Below are positions 17,726 to 27,761 of a stretch of 64,000 nucleotides of DNA, piece after piece (position 1 is the first letter of the stretch; every line of letters begins with the position of its first letter). The notes under the pieces were generated by a model that worked only from the letters and a program-made list of their open reading frames with translations, searched no databases and had not been told where the DNA came from. The position numbers and the translations under genes are program-made. The stretch covers positions 434,001 to 498,000 of the forward strand of contig CAWJEG010000007.1 in NCBI GenBank assembly GCA_963841845.1. Direction: 5' to 3'. Source of the stretch: CAVVGZ01 sp963841845. Lineage in GTDB: Bacteria; Chloroflexota; Anaerolineae; Anaerolineales; Anaerolineaceae.

Positions 17726-19101
17726 ATGGATATTCAATCTGTATTAAATAGTGCATTGAATCACCGCGAACAGGATCTTAATTATTTAATTGAATTATTA
17801 CAGATTCCCAGTATCAGCACCCTGGCCGAAAATAAGGCTGATATCCAAACAGCTGTGGAATGGCTGCTGAAACGTATGCGGGAAATTGGTGTCAAGCAAG
17901 TTCATACAATCGAAACGGATACGCATCCAGTGGTGTATGGGGAATGGCTTGCAGCCGGAAAAGATGCCCCTACAATATTAATTTATGGTCATTATGATGT
18001 CCAACCCGTTGATCCCATTGAAGAATGGCGGACATCTCCATTCGAGCCCACATTAATCAATGGAAATATTTATGGTCGCGGCACGTCAGATGATAAAGGC
18101 CAGTTCTATATGTATCTCGCAGCATGTGAAGCCTTTCTTAGCAATGGACCATCACTCCCTGTAAATGTTAAATTCTTCCTGGAAGGTAGTGAGGAAAGCG
18201 GCAGCAGCGGATTGGATCGGGTGATCGAGGATAATAAAGAACTATTGTCATGCGATGCGGTGATAATCTCTGACAGTGCTTTCCTCAACAAGGATACACC
18301 TGCCATCACAACCGGGGTGCGAGGAAATACATATTTTGAGGTGGAAGTGAGCGGCCCGGATCACGATCTCCACTCAGGCGGCATGGGCGGTGTTGCCCAT
18401 AACCCCCTGCAGGTACTGGTTGAGATGCTTGCATCTCTGCACGATGCAAACGGAAAAATCAACATACCGGGTCTTTATGACCGGGTCATCGAATTAACCC
18501 CTGAAGAACGGGCTAAATACAACCAGGTTCCGTACAGTGAGGAAACTATATTAAAAGAAATGAATGCGCCCGCTCTCTGGCACGGTGAAATCGGATATAC
18601 CCCTTTGGAACGCTTGGGTATTCGTCCTTCCCTGACCATACATGGCATCTCCGGAGGTTTTACCGGGCCAGGTATGAAAACAGTCATCCCTGCCAGGGTG
18701 GCTGCCAAAGTGAGCATCCGTCTTGTTCCCGATCAGGACCCGGCTGAGATTGCCATCCTTTTCGAGGAGCATATTAGGGCAATTGCTCCAAAGACGGTAA
18801 GGGTAAATGTAAACGTGCTCAGTAGAGCACATCCGGCAGTGGTCAATACCTCTTCCCCTTCCTGGAAAAAACCAAACTGGCATATATGAAGGTTTTTGGG
18901 AAAGAACCGGTTCTCATGCGGACTGGGGGATCCATCCCTGTGGTTGGAGATTTCCAAAAAATCTTGAAAGCACCTGTGATCATGATGGGATTTGGTCTTC
19001 CGGATGATAATTTGCATGCCCCCAATGAGAAATATTGCCTGGACCACTTTTATAAGGGTATTCAAACCATCATTCACTATTTTTCAATTTTAGGAGAATG
19101 A
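17726..19101 (+). pseudogene. M20-family dipeptidase, one frameshift near the C-terminus
   Basis: Zinc-dependent dipeptidase/carboxypeptidase of the M20 family (carnosinase/CPG2 group). Metal ligands are in order: G-H-Y-D-V-Q-P about residue 91, the bridging D-D-K-G about 125, E-G-S-E-E about 154 and the S-D-S Asp about 183. The dimerisation (lid) domain begins after I-T-T-G-V-R-G. The main frame ends at 18889. The next frame, ending at 19101, carries R-T-G-G-S-I-P-V-V and the last zinc-site region, so adding one base near 18858-18862 (T pair in CCTTCC) restores about 458 residues. A role with the peptide importer at 4-12 kb is possible but only inferred. Confidence 0.88.
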
Positions 19102-19624
19102 TCTTCCGCACTGACCTCGTATGATGAACATTGAGAGGAATGCCTGAAGATGATTTTGGCAGGTCATCATGCGGATATTTAAGGTCGAATATGTTTGATG
19201 ACCCGCCAACCCATCCATACCAACTTTTTTTTACAACGGTAAATATATCGCTATCGCAAAAAAGATATGGATAGAATAACCTGGTATATTTTTGATAACC
19301 CTATTTTATAGAAGGGAATTACTACCATACAGCTTTGTTTTGAAAATATTCGCATCTGTAGGAATAGTATGGCTCCCTTAAAAGGGATTTGGCGGAGATG
19401 CCTGCCTCATGTCAACAAAATCTTTCTACAGATTGTATAATATCCATGGAACATTACATGAATACTTTTCACCTCACCCCCTTTTGGTTGAGGTAGGGTT
19501 AGGAGCAATGACAAATAATTTACGCTTCCAAACCCGGTCCCTTGTGGACATTCAGGGTGCCAATTGAAACTGAGTACCAAATAGATATAATTTGTTTTAG
19601 TCAATCGGAACTGGCAGGGAAAAG
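19102..19624. other. 523-nt gene-less region upstream of ubiX
   Basis: No convincing coding signal on either strand; an open 79-codon minus-strand frame at 19407-19646 has low-quality composition and overlaps the ubiX start. A short inverted repeat ACCTCA/TGAGGT (19471-19494) is present. The region probably contains the promoter of the ubiX gene. Confidence 0.4.
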
Positions 19625-20215
19625 TTGGAAACGAAAACACCCTCAATAATGGTTGGGATCACGGGCGCAAGCGGCGCCGTCTATGCCGCTGGCTTGTTGG
19701 CTGTTTTGCGCGGAATGGGATGTCTCACCCACATTTGCCTGACTGACAACGGGGTAAAAGTACTCAAATACGAATGCGGATATTCTCCGGAAGATTTTTC
19801 TGGGTATGGAAAGCTCTATGATAACCAGGATCTTTTTTCCGGACCTTCCAGCGGGACATTTCCTCTCGATGGCATGGTGATACTTCCATGCTCAACCACA
19901 ACAATTGGAAAAATTTCCATCGGTATCGCAGATACATTGATAAATCGTGTCGCTGGTGTAATGCTAAAAGAGCGCAAACCTCTCGTGCTTGTACCCCGGG
20001 AAATGCCTTACAGCCTGCCGCACCTTGAGAGCATGGTTCGCCTTACTCAAGCCGGGGCAGTGATTCTACCCGCATCCCCTGGATTTTACACGCACCCGCA
20101 GTCAATCAGCGACCTGGTCAGCCAGGTTATCATGAAAGTCCTGGATCAACTCCATATTCCCATTTCCCTCTCAAATCGTTGGGAGGATGGGGGGATCCGC
20201 TTACAGTTGGATTGA
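19625..20215 (+). CDS. ubiX: UbiX-family flavin prenyltransferase
   Basis: Joins dimethylallyl phosphate to reduced FMN to make prenyl-FMN, the cofactor of UbiD-type decarboxylases. 196 residues, normal length. The N-terminal flavin-binding G-I-T-G-A-S-G-A-V-Y-A and the central P-C-S-T-T-T-I-G-K-I motif are present, followed by the conserved R-V-A-G-V-M-L-K-E-R-K-P-L-V-L-V-P-R-E segment. The start is TTG at 19625. No UbiD partner is in this window, so the decarboxylase served is unknown. A cyclodeaminase-family gene follows after about 90 nt on the same strand. Confidence 0.92.
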   Translation: METKTPSIMVGITGASGAVYAAGLLAVLRGMGCLTHICLTDNGVKVLKYECGYSPEDFSGYGKLYDNQDLFSGPSSGTFPLDGMVILPCSTTTIGKISIGIADTLINRVAGVMLKERKPLVLVPREMPYSLPHLESMVRLTQAGAVILPASPGFYTHPQSISDLVSQVIMKVLDQLHIPISLSNRWEDGGIRLQLD

Positions 20216-20308
20216 TCCTGGTCAGGGAATTATTTGCTGCAGTGCCGGGCATTGATCCGGTAAATTATTAATTAGGTTGTTTCGTTTGGATGCGCCGGGA
20301 GGATCGAG

Positions 20309-21082
20309 TTGGCCGATCAATTTGAGTCAGAATTATCTCAAAAAAGAAGCCTTACCGGCAAGGTCATCGCTGACTTGCTTGAAAAATTAGATAAGGCGGC
20401 TGTTATGGAACAGGATCCCACTATCCCGCCTGATCACGCCGATGAGGATCAATCTCCTGTTGACTCGCTGTTTTTGGAACAACTGGCCAGTCCTGATCCA
20501 ACCCCGGCTGGAGGTGCGGCAGCAGCATATGCCGGCGCCTGCGCGGCTTCCTTGATTATGATGGCAGCCCGGATAACGGCAAATAATCCGAAGTATATTT
20601 CGGAAAAAAGTCGTATGCTTGAGATTATTAATCAGGCCGGGATATTGAGGCTGGAGCTTTACCGGGCGCTTCAGGAAGATAGCAATGCATATAATAACTT
20701 TCTAGCGGTATATAACCTCTCCGTTGATAACGATGATGAGAAGGTATATCATGCCGCTGAATTGGAGAAAGCCAGAGCCGAGACCATCCATATCCCGCTC
20801 CAGGTTGCCCAGAAGTGCATGGAGCTTATCAATCTCGCCATGATATGCATTCAGGAAGGTAGTTTTTCCACAACCAGCGATAGTAATACCGCTGACCTTC
20901 TTGCCGAATCGGCATTAAGGGCATCCTTGAATAATGCTCTTTTCAACCTCAGAGGGTCTACAGATGAAAAATTTACTGCGCACGTTCAAGAATCCATCAG
21001 TAGGCTGATCGACCAAATGAGCATCAAGCGGGAATTAATCCAGGAAGTCTTTTATAACCGTACCGGAATCAAAATCTCATAA
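20309..21082 (+). CDS. Cyclodeaminase/cyclohydrolase (FTCD C-terminal / FchA) family protein
   Basis: 257 residues with a TTG start. The core from about residue 55 has the family signature L-A-S-P-D-P-T-P-A-G-G-A-A-A-A-Y-A-G, then the all-helical fold with E-D-S-N-A-Y-N-N-F and A-D-L-L-A-E-S-A-L-R-A-S. Family members are methenyl-THF cyclohydrolase (FchA) or formimino-THF cyclodeaminase; sequence alone does not separate them. An N-terminal extension of about 50 residues, charged and probably helical, is unusual. One-carbon metabolism fits the following metK gene, but metK has its own promoter and riboswitch. Confidence 0.85.
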   Translation: MADQFESELSQKRSLTGKVIADLLEKLDKAAVMEQDPTIPPDHADEDQSPVDSLFLEQLASPDPTPAGGAAAAYAGACAASLIMMAARITANNPKYISEKSRMLEIINQAGILRLELYRALQEDSNAYNNFLAVYNLSVDNDDEKVYHAAELEKARAETIHIPLQVAQKCMELINLAMICIQEGSFSTTSDSNTADLLAESALRASLNNALFNLRGSTDEKFTAHVQESISRLIDQMSIKRELIQEVFYNRTGIKIS

Positions 21083-21299
21083 TTTGTAACCATAGCCAGA
21101 TTACTGGTTGCCGTCATCAATGAATTTCAATCCCACCAGGAACATGATTGTCTTTATCGGCAGGATAGGATTTTAGAATGCTTTAATACATCCTGTCTTG
21201 AATGATAGACTTTCCCAAAAATGCTATTAAATCCGAAAATTTTATTGAATAAATCCAAATCTCACTCACTGAGAGTGTCATTGTCCCGAGATTTATTAA

Positions 21300-21328
21300 T
21301 TGACAGTCATGTTATCCTGTGATAATAT
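21300..21328 (+). promoter_or_regulatory. Sigma-70-type promoter for the SAM riboswitch/metK unit
   Basis: TTGACA (21300-21305) and TAATAT (21323-21328) separated by exactly 17 nt. It ends about 30 nt before the first stem of the SAM-I riboswitch, so transcription would start near 21335 and include the whole aptamer. Confidence 0.8.
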
Positions 21329-21357
21329 TTCAATAACAATTCAATAGCCCCCAACGG

Positions 21358-21501
<144 letters not shown>

Positions 21502-21516
21502 GCAGCCTAATGTTCG

Positions 21517-21555
21517 ATTGCCCCCAACCTACCGTGAGGGGCAATATATTTTAAT
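21517..21555 (+). terminator. Riboswitch-controlled intrinsic terminator before metK
   Basis: Stem ATTGCCCC (21517-21524) and GGGGCAAT (21538-21545) with a 13-nt loop, followed by the U-rich ATATTTTA. It lies between the SAM-I aptamer and the metK ribosome binding site (GGAGG at 21556-21560), the place expected for a transcription-attenuating expression platform. Confidence 0.82.
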
Positions 21556-21566
21556 GGAGGCAAAAG

Positions 21567-22778
21567 ATGAACAATTCCTTTATGAGTTCGGCGAAATACC
21601 TGTTTACTTCGGAATCAGTGACAGAAGGACATCCGGATAAAATGTGCGACCAGATCAGCGATGCTGTTCTGGATGCCTGTTTGAAGGATGATCCCAGGTC
21701 TCGCGTAGCCTGTGAAACTGCTACAAAAACTGGATTCGTCCTGGTGATGGGCGAGATCACCACCAACGCGTTTGTCAACTTCGACGTGCTTGTCCGGGAT
21801 GTGGTTAATGAAATTGGTTATGACTCCAGCGAAAAGGGTTTCGATGGAACATCTTGCGGAGTCATATCTGCCATTGCTGCCCAATCCGGTGACATTGCCC
21901 AGGGTGTAAATCATTCGCTGGAAGAAAAAAGTGGCGAGATGACCGAAGATGAAGTGAACCAGATTGGGGCAGGCGACCAGGGTATGATGTTTGGGTATGC
22001 CTGCAATGAGACCTCCGTGTTAATGCCCATGCCTATCTACCTGGCCCATAAATTAACCCGTAAATTGGCTGATGTCCGCAAAAATGGTGTCCTTCCCTGG
22101 CTGCGTCCGGATGGAAAAAGTCAGGTCACGATTGAGTACAGCATGGGTAAACCCGTTCGGGTAGATACCGTCTTGATCAGTACCCAGCACTCTCCAGAAA
22201 TGCATCAGGAAGACATCCGGGAAGCTGTGATCAAATACATCATCATGCCCACCTTGCCGGCTGAGATGGTTGATAGTGATTTGAAAATATTTGTAAACCC
22301 AACTGGCCGTTTTGCCATCGGTGGTCCGATGGGTGACTCCGGGTTGACAGGACGAAAAATTATCGTTGATACATACGGTGGTATGGGCAGGCATGGCGGG
22401 GGTTGTTTTTCAGGCAAAGACCCGACCAAGGTCGACCGCTCCGCAGCCTACGGAACCCGCTGGGCAGCTAAGAATATTGTTGCTGCCGGTCTGGCAGAGC
22501 GTTGTGAAATTCAGGTGGCTTATGCGATTGGTGTTGCTCATCCCCTGAGCATCAATGTGGAAACGTTTGGTACTGGAAAAATTGCCGATGAGGAGATAGT
22601 GGCATTAATCAATGAGTATTTTGACCTGCGTCCAGGTGCAATTATCCGTGACCTTGACCTGCGCCGGCCAATTTATCAAAAAGTTGCCGCTTACGGTCAC
22701 TTTGGTCGTGATGATCTCGACTTACCCTGGGAAAACACGGATAAAGCTGCTCTTCTGAGAAACGCGGCAGGTATCTGA
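21567..22778 (+). CDS. metK: S-adenosylmethionine synthetase
   Basis: Makes SAM from methionine and ATP in the cytosol; 403 residues, normal length. Signatures are S-E-S-V-T-E-G-H-P-D-K about residue 11, the hexapeptide G-A-G-D-Q-G about 133 and the P-loop-like G-G-G-C-F-S-G-K-D about 274. A strong Shine-Dalgarno, GGAGG, is 6 nt before the ATG. Expression is controlled by the upstream SAM-I riboswitch. Downstream it converges on the nth gene across a shared hairpin. Confidence 0.98.
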   Translation: MNNSFMSSAKYLFTSESVTEGHPDKMCDQISDAVLDACLKDDPRSRVACETATKTGFVLVMGEITTNAFVNFDVLVRDVVNEIGYDSSEKGFDGTSCGVISAIAAQSGDIAQGVNHSLEEKSGEMTEDEVNQIGAGDQGMMFGYACNETSVLMPMPIYLAHKLTRKLADVRKNGVLPWLRPDGKSQVTIEYSMGKPVRVDTVLISTQHSPEMHQEDIREAVIKYIIMPTLPAEMVDSDLKIFVNPTGRFAIGGPMGDSGLTGRKIIVDTYGGMGRHGGGCFSGKDPTKVDRSAAYGTRWAAKNIVAAGLAERCEIQVAYAIGVAHPLSINVETFGTGKIADEEIVALINEYFDLRPGAIIRDLDLRRPIYQKVAAYGHFGRDDLDLPWENTDKAALLRNAAGI

Positions 22779-22825
22779 AAAACTGCAAGTTAATAAACCA
22801 TCCAAAAATAATTCATTAAACAAAT

Positions 22826-22860
22826 CAGGGCTGCCGTGGGAAATTACCCGGGCAGCCCTG
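22826..22860. terminator. Hairpin between convergent metK and nth genes
   Basis: CAGGGCTGCC (22826-22835) pairs perfectly with GGCAGCCCTG (22851-22860), with a further inner GGG/CCC helix. On the minus strand it is followed by ATTTGTTT, so it best fits termination of nth transcripts. The plus strand has only TTGC, so it would be weaker for metK. Confidence 0.68.
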
Positions 22861-22900
22861 TTGCATTAACTCGCCTGGTAAATCATCACTTTTCAGGTGT

Positions 22901-23590
22901 CTATACAGAACCAGCAGCAATTTCCCTCTGATAATAATCACAAATATCTCGGAGGGGACATTCCGGGCAATCAGGCTTTCGTGCCCTGCAAATTTCACGG
23001 CCCAGACGGATAAGGTTGAGATGAGCGGGTCCGTATTCATTATCGGGAAACAGGTTCGCCAGGTGAACATGAGCCTGTTCGACGGTCATCTTCTCAGGCC
23101 GCAGTCCTACTCTGCCTGAAACCCGGTAGATATGGGTATCCACCGGAAAAGCAGGTTTATCCAGCGAAAACAGGAGCACAATTGCAGTTGTTTTCGGCCC
23201 AACACCCTTGAAACCGGAAAGCCATGTGCCCGCATCCTGGGTGGACATTTCTTTCAGGAAGGATAGGTCCAGATTCCCTCGCTCCTGGGTGATCTCCCTT
23301 AAAATAGATTGGATGCGGGGTCCTTTCTGGTTTGCCAGTCCAGCTGGACGGATTGCATCCACAATTCTGTTTTCATCCGCATCACGCACTTCTTCCCAGG
23401 TTGGAAACCGATTTCTTAATCGGTTATATGCCCGGTCCCTGTTGATATCATTGGTATTTTGTGAAAGAATGGTACAAACCAATTCATCCAACGGCGGCCG
23501 CGGATCTCCCCAAATAGGTAATACAAAAAAATCCAGCAGGCGTTTATGTACCAGGCGCGCCAGATCCTTTTCACGACAAGGGTTATTCAC
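22901..23590 (-). CDS. nth: Endonuclease III
   Basis: Base-excision-repair DNA glycosylase/AP lyase for oxidised pyrimidines. 229 residues. The helix-hairpin-helix with catalytic Lys is G-F-K-G-V-G-P-K-T-T-A (about 119-129), the catalytic Asp lies in F-P-V-D-T-H-I-Y-R-V (about 142-151), and the C-terminal 4Fe-4S loop has exactly C-x6-C-x2-C-x5-C. An opening S-Q-N-T-N-D segment also matches the family. It follows the asparaginase gene on the same strand after 23 nt. Confidence 0.95.
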   Translation of the reverse strand: MNNPCREKDLARLVHKRLLDFFVLPIWGDPRPPLDELVCTILSQNTNDINRDRAYNRLRNRFPTWEEVRDADENRIVDAIRPAGLANQKGPRIQSILREITQERGNLDLSFLKEMSTQDAGTWLSGFKGVGPKTTAIVLLFSLDKPAFPVDTHIYRVSGRVGLRPEKMTVEQAHVHLANLFPDNEYGPAHLNLIRLGREICRARKPDCPECPLRDICDYYQREIAAGSV

Positions 23591-23613
23591 AGGGTCTCCA
23601 AACCAGGGGGGAT

Positions 23614-24714
23614 TTATTCGGGTAACAAGGGCATACCTGCAGGAAAACCCGGAAAATCCAGTTTGAGCGTGCTGCGCAGTTCACCCACTTCAATACCCCG
23701 CCAGTTTTTTATCGGCCGGGAACCAAAATCCGAGAGCTCTTCAAGTTCCTCCTCGGTCAAAATGCACATTTCGCTCAAGATTTCCAGGGCAGTAATCGAG
23801 CGTGCTCTCCCGCTTGGATCACCATCAGCTATCTTGATTGCAATGCCCAGGCCTGGATTTTTGGGATCCAAAACACCAGGCATGACCCCCACCAACAGGT
23901 AACCTTCCGCTCCGGATTTGGACACAACCTTACCGCCGGCGGCCTTCATTATTTGTGTATCAAACCTTCCCGGTCCGGCAACCATTTCGGGGTGAGAGAT
24001 CATTGCCTGGGTAATCCTGCGGCATGCATTCGCACGCTGATCAGTAAGTCCTTGTGGATCGCATAACCGGGCAAAGCTATGCGCAGCAGATTTCATTGGG
24101 ACCGCAAAGACCGGAGCAGAGCATCCATCCACCCCCAACTCAATTTGTGCAGGTTTAAGTCCGCACATTTCCGCAAAAGTCTTAAGAATTGTCTGTTGGA
24201 TGGGATGAGCCGGGTTTATATAATCCTCGGTTGACAGGCTGTTCAATAAACAAAGGGCCATCATTCCGGTATGTTTTCCGGAGCAATTGTTATGGTTTTC
24301 TGTAGGTGATTCTCCTTTCTTGTGCATTTCCAAACTGGCTGCATCGTCATGTGGAAAATGAGAGCCGCACAGCAAATCCTCATGGGTGATATTTATTTTC
24401 GCCTGGATGGATTCCACCGTTTGAACATGATCCGGAGTACCTGAGTGGGAAGCACACATAAGCGCAATTTCACGATCAGATAACTGGTAAATATCTGCGC
24501 CCCCCTGCTCTATCAATGGAAGCACCTGGATGGGCTTGGAGGAAGACCGCAAAAAAGATACCGTATCAGCATCGCCGTGACTGGCAATCATCCGCCCAAA
24601 GGCATCAACAATTGCTACTGCACCAAAATGTACTGATTCAACAATGTTCCCGCGGGTAGCTTCTACAACAGGTTGGTATTCTGAATAATTCACATTCAGT
24701 CCTTTCTTGGTCAT
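23614..24714 (-). CDS. Asparaginase family protein (PF06089, asparaginase II type)
   Basis: 366 residues, matching the L-asparaginase II family that is unrelated to the E. coli AnsA/AnsB fold and includes the rhizobial thermolabile enzyme. Recognisable segments are E-A-T-R-G-N-I-V-E-S-V-H near residue 17, F-L-R-S-S-S-K-P-I-Q about 54, C-A-S-H-S-G-T-P about 87 and N-N-C-S-G-K-H-T-G-M-M about 141. Predicted to hydrolyse asparagine to aspartate and ammonia. No signal peptide. Only some members have been tested, so activity is an inference. Confidence 0.88.
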   Translation of the reverse strand: MTKKGLNVNYSEYQPVVEATRGNIVESVHFGAVAIVDAFGRMIASHGDADTVSFLRSSSKPIQVLPLIEQGGADIYQLSDREIALMCASHSGTPDHVQTVESIQAKINITHEDLLCGSHFPHDDAASLEMHKKGESPTENHNNCSGKHTGMMALCLLNSLSTEDYINPAHPIQQTILKTFAEMCGLKPAQIELGVDGCSAPVFAVPMKSAAHSFARLCDPQGLTDQRANACRRITQAMISHPEMVAGPGRFDTQIMKAAGGKVVSKSGAEGYLLVGVMPGVLDPKNPGLGIAIKIADGDPSGRARSITALEILSEMCILTEEELEELSDFGSRPIKNWRGIEVGELRSTLKLDFPGFPAGMPLLPE

Positions 24715-24759
24715 TATGGTTATTGGTAATCCACTCCATACAGGGTTTTTCTAAAATCT

Positions 24760-25593
24760 TTAAGGCAGGTTAATTGAATTAAAGGTAAATTTTCGGTAAT
24801 TATCTATAGACAGGTTGCCTTTATTGATGGATACTGCAAATTGCCAGGGGATATTCTCCCATTCTTCATTAAAGTTTCCATAATATCGAATCTTCGATGT
24901 GGGGTTTTCAGGATCCCAGATCATGACCAGCATCTCACCTGCCTCATCTACCGCTAACAACATACTGTACCAGGTGTCTGGTTTGGGAGTCAAATTTCCC
25001 ACCAGTAAAGCCGGAGGAATCAGCTCGATTCCATTGCGGATATTGGTCTGGGTATTGGTGCCGGTCTCAACCCCAAAACGTCTGTAATCATCCTTTATAA
25101 ACATGGAATAATCCAGGTAAGCATAGAGTTGCGATCCAAAATTAAATTTGAAATCGAATATCACGCCCTCGCCGGTATTGATTGGATCGTTTTGTATCAG
25201 GCGGGTATCCCGGTAAATTTTACTGTCCATCTGCACCATCTCGTCTTCAATCACAACCCTGTCAGAAACAAATTCCCAGCCATCTTCTGTGCTGGAATCA
25301 AATCCATCATAAGAGATGATTTGCATCCCATCAACAAACTGGGAGATTGGATCCCCCGGTGGTTCAATGGTCTTCGAGGCCGTAGGTGAAGGCGATGCCG
25401 AAGGTGAAGTAGTTGGTGTTATTGTACTGGTGGATGTGGCTGTGGGTAATGTCGTGGGTAATGCAGTGCTGGTCAGGGTGGGTGGCAGAGCCGCCTGGTT
25501 GGTAGCCGTGAGATTTTCTGGCGATGAGGAACACCCGGATATCAGCAATAAAGATATCAAAATGCCAATTATTGATTTTTGAAAAATGCTCAT
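24760..25593 (-). CDS. Lipoprotein with Thr/Ser/Pro-rich linker, unknown function
   Basis: About 277 residues from the preferred ATG at 25593; an upstream in-frame start would add seven residues. The signal peptide ends in L-I-S-G-C, so it should be lipid-anchored. A linker of about 50 residues, almost only Thr, Ser, Pro and Ala, follows. The remaining 190 residues contain beta-strand-like segments (G-W-E-F-V-S-D-R-V-V, then F-D-F-K-F-N-F-G and W-Y-S-M-L-L-A-V-D), reminiscent of a jelly-roll or concanavalin-like domain. I do not recognise a specific family. It is probably a surface-exposed binding protein. Confidence 0.7.
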   Translation of the reverse strand: MSIFQKSIIGILISLLLISGCSSSPENLTATNQAALPPTLTSTALPTTLPTATSTSTITPTTSPSASPSPTASKTIEPPGDPISQFVDGMQIISYDGFDSSTEDGWEFVSDRVVIEDEMVQMDSKIYRDTRLIQNDPINTGEGVIFDFKFNFGSQLYAYLDYSMFIKDDYRRFGVETGTNTQTNIRNGIELIPPALLVGNLTPKPDTWYSMLLAVDEAGEMLVMIWDPENPTSKIRYYGNFNEEWENIPWQFAVSINKGNLSIDNYRKFTFNSINLP

Positions 25594-25826
25594 TGTCTGA
25601 TTTCCCTTATCCACACGATTTAATAATTATTTTTAAATGCCAGATTATTTAATTTGTATTTGATCAAGATCAAGTGCCTGTTCAAATTTGATCTGACTGG
25701 TAAAAATGGATTTCTATTTAAATTATATTATTATTCGGGAGGAAAAGGCACGAAACCGGTCGTCAATTCCCAAAGGGAACAATAGGATTTTATATTATGC
25801 CAGGCCTTCGCTCAGCATGGAATACT

Positions 25827-26696
25827 CTATTCCCAGTATTTGTTATCAATTTCAACTTTGGCTTTGCTGTAATGGTGTAAATAATAATAATAAAGACCGT
25901 AAGAAAGCCTTTTTTCGTATAGTTGGGAAAATTTTTCCGGGAACTCAAATTCACTGATTAATTTGGGCACCAGTTTTAGCGTTTCCTGGGGGTTTGCATT
26001 ACGATTTGCCAGGGTTTCCAGTTTGGTGTTGACTTTTTCAAGAAATCTAATTTGACGGTGGATCACTTCGTATGGTACCAATCCGGATCGACCACTGACG
26101 ATTAAATATTCACGGAATCCGGGTTTAATCAGCTGCTTCAGGTCATCTATCCACTGCGGAATATTAGCACCAGCCAGGAATGGGGGTTGATCATTGATGA
26201 CAGCATCACCAACAAAGACAACCTTTTGCTCCGGGACAATCGCCCAGATAGCACAATTCATCGGTCCAGGGCGGTGTTGCAGAATGAGCCGGCTGTTATC
26301 CCAGTGGATTTCCATCTCATTTGTAAATGTGATTTCAGGGGACGCCCAGCGGGTGTTGATCATTCCTTCTTTATTTTCCCAATCCGCTCCACTCTCAGCC
26401 GTTTGAGGTTTGAACGTAAGGGGACGGTTTCGAAGTACTTCTAATGTTTGTTGGTGAGCAATAATCGTGCACTCCATTGCGGAACCACCCAGTGTTCGAT
26501 CTAAATGAGCATCCAAATTGATAAGTAATCGCTCAACCCCTCCACCCAGAGTTAATACAATCGAACGCCACGTACGGACTTCGTCCGGATGAAATGGCGC
26601 GTCAATTAGGATTAATCCATGCGGCCATTGTATTACTCCCAGGGTGACTCCGGATAAACCCGTTTCGATAGAGATATTTTTTGCAATTACTTCCAT
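25827..26696 (-). CDS. MBL-fold hydrolase-like protein with altered metal motif
   Basis: 289 residues of metallo-beta-lactamase fold: the start I-E-T-G-L-S-G-V-T-L-G-V with L-I-D-A-P-F, then the metal-motif region, then V-F-V-G-D-A-V-I-N-D-Q-P-P-F about residue 175. The usual H-x-H-x-D-H motif reads D-A-H-L-D-R here (about residues 62-67), losing the first and last His. The later G-D Asp is present. Metal binding may be changed or lost, so activity should not be assumed. A C-terminal helical stretch of about 60 residues is rich in Tyr and Lys. Confidence 0.75.
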   Translation of the reverse strand: MEVIAKNISIETGLSGVTLGVIQWPHGLILIDAPFHPDEVRTWRSIVLTLGGGVERLLINLDAHLDRTLGGSAMECTIIAHQQTLEVLRNRPLTFKPQTAESGADWENKEGMINTRWASPEITFTNEMEIHWDNSRLILQHRPGPMNCAIWAIVPEQKVVFVGDAVINDQPPFLAGANIPQWIDDLKQLIKPGFREYLIVSGRSGLVPYEVIHRQIRFLEKVNTKLETLANRNANPQETLKLVPKLISEFEFPEKFSQLYEKRLSYGLYYYYLHHYSKAKVEIDNKYWE

Positions 26697-26943
26697 AAAA
26701 GCCTCACCGTATTTAAGGATAATTCGTCCAATAATTTACCCTGTTAGCGTACACTGAAAATTCAGCCAATAATGTAGCTAAACCCTATCATAACCATGGA
26801 TGATTTATTCGCTGCATTACTGCTAATCCCGTGATAAATACACTCTTGGATGGAATGAAGATTTTGAATCAGTATAGCACTTAATAGACGTGTCTTTTAA
26901 TAACACTGACTGATGGGTGAATTTTCGAGTTGGGATCAAGAAA

Positions 26944-27747
26944 TCAAGTGGAAGGATTTGGATTGAATGAGGTCCTCACTGCATCACATTGTAAACAGTC
27001 GGGATCCGAGCAAAGCAGTCCGAAAGGCTCCGATCGCAAATAGGCTGTCAGCACTTCCATCATTGGTACTAACTGGATTCCCTGGACAAGCGCGTCCCCA
27101 ATTGGAACCTTTTGGGTTATTTCGGATAACAAATCAGTCACTTTGTAAAAACCGCCTTCACAACCCGGAAAATCCGGGCATTCTACAACCCCATTATTGG
27201 TGAGCGCCCATCTAACAAATCCCGGGTGCCCTTCCAATAATTCCGCAAAATGAATACTGATATTCGCCCTTGGCTCAACTCCCATGAGGAGAACCCATCC
27301 ATTCTGTTCAACAAGCATGCCAATCGGTCTTAAAGGTTCCTGAATGGTCTGGGACTGGATTGCTATATCCTGATTGATCCCGGAAAAGGATAGAATGGGG
27401 TGTTTAGACCTTAAAGCGTGTGGATGGGTTCGCAGCAATTCGGATACCTCACCCACTGCTTCATCCACAGGCAGATCCATATGGAACATTTCCGCCATTT
27501 CATTGGACTCATCCCCGCTGCCATAAACCATCCCGTTATTCTCTGGGCCTATTTCCGGTATAAGCATGGTGCGGTAAGTAAACGCAGGCATTACCAGGTC
27601 TTCATAGCTCGTGAGCAGACCCCCCAATACTGTGGCTGCTCCGCCGCGCACCTCACCAAAAGCTGGCATCCAGACATGAGCTAGGACAGGTTCGTAGCCT
27701 ACCTTAAATTGTTTTAAACCGCTGACAATATCACGAAATGTGATCAT
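26944..27747 (-). CDS. AAC(3)-family N-acetyltransferase
   Basis: 267 residues of the aminoglycoside 3-N-acetyltransferase (antibiotic_NAT / YokD) fold. Typical segments are the glycine-rich R-G-G-A-A-T-V-L-G-G-L-L about residue 34, V-M-P-A-F-T-Y about 53, H-P-H-A-L-R-S-K-H-P-I-L-S-F about 109 and L-L-M-G-V about 152. Many chromosomal members do not confer resistance; the natural substrate is unknown. It has a Cys-rich C-terminus (L-L-C-S-D-P-D-C-L-Q-C). It sits 14 nt downstream of the SDR gene on the same strand. Confidence 0.84.
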   Translation of the reverse strand: MITFRDIVSGLKQFKVGYEPVLAHVWMPAFGEVRGGAATVLGGLLTSYEDLVMPAFTYRTMLIPEIGPENNGMVYGSGDESNEMAEMFHMDLPVDEAVGEVSELLRTHPHALRSKHPILSFSGINQDIAIQSQTIQEPLRPIGMLVEQNGWVLLMGVEPRANISIHFAELLEGHPGFVRWALTNNGVVECPDFPGCEGGFYKVTDLLSEITQKVPIGDALVQGIQLVPMMEVLTAYLRSEPFGLLCSDPDCLQCDAVRTSFNPNPST

Positions 27748-27761
27748 ACTACCTCATTCTC

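Noticed and set aside
26944..27747. Acquired aminoglycoside resistance gene
   Set aside because: The fold is AAC(3)-like, but composition matches neighbours, there is no mobile context, and many chromosomal members have unrelated functions.
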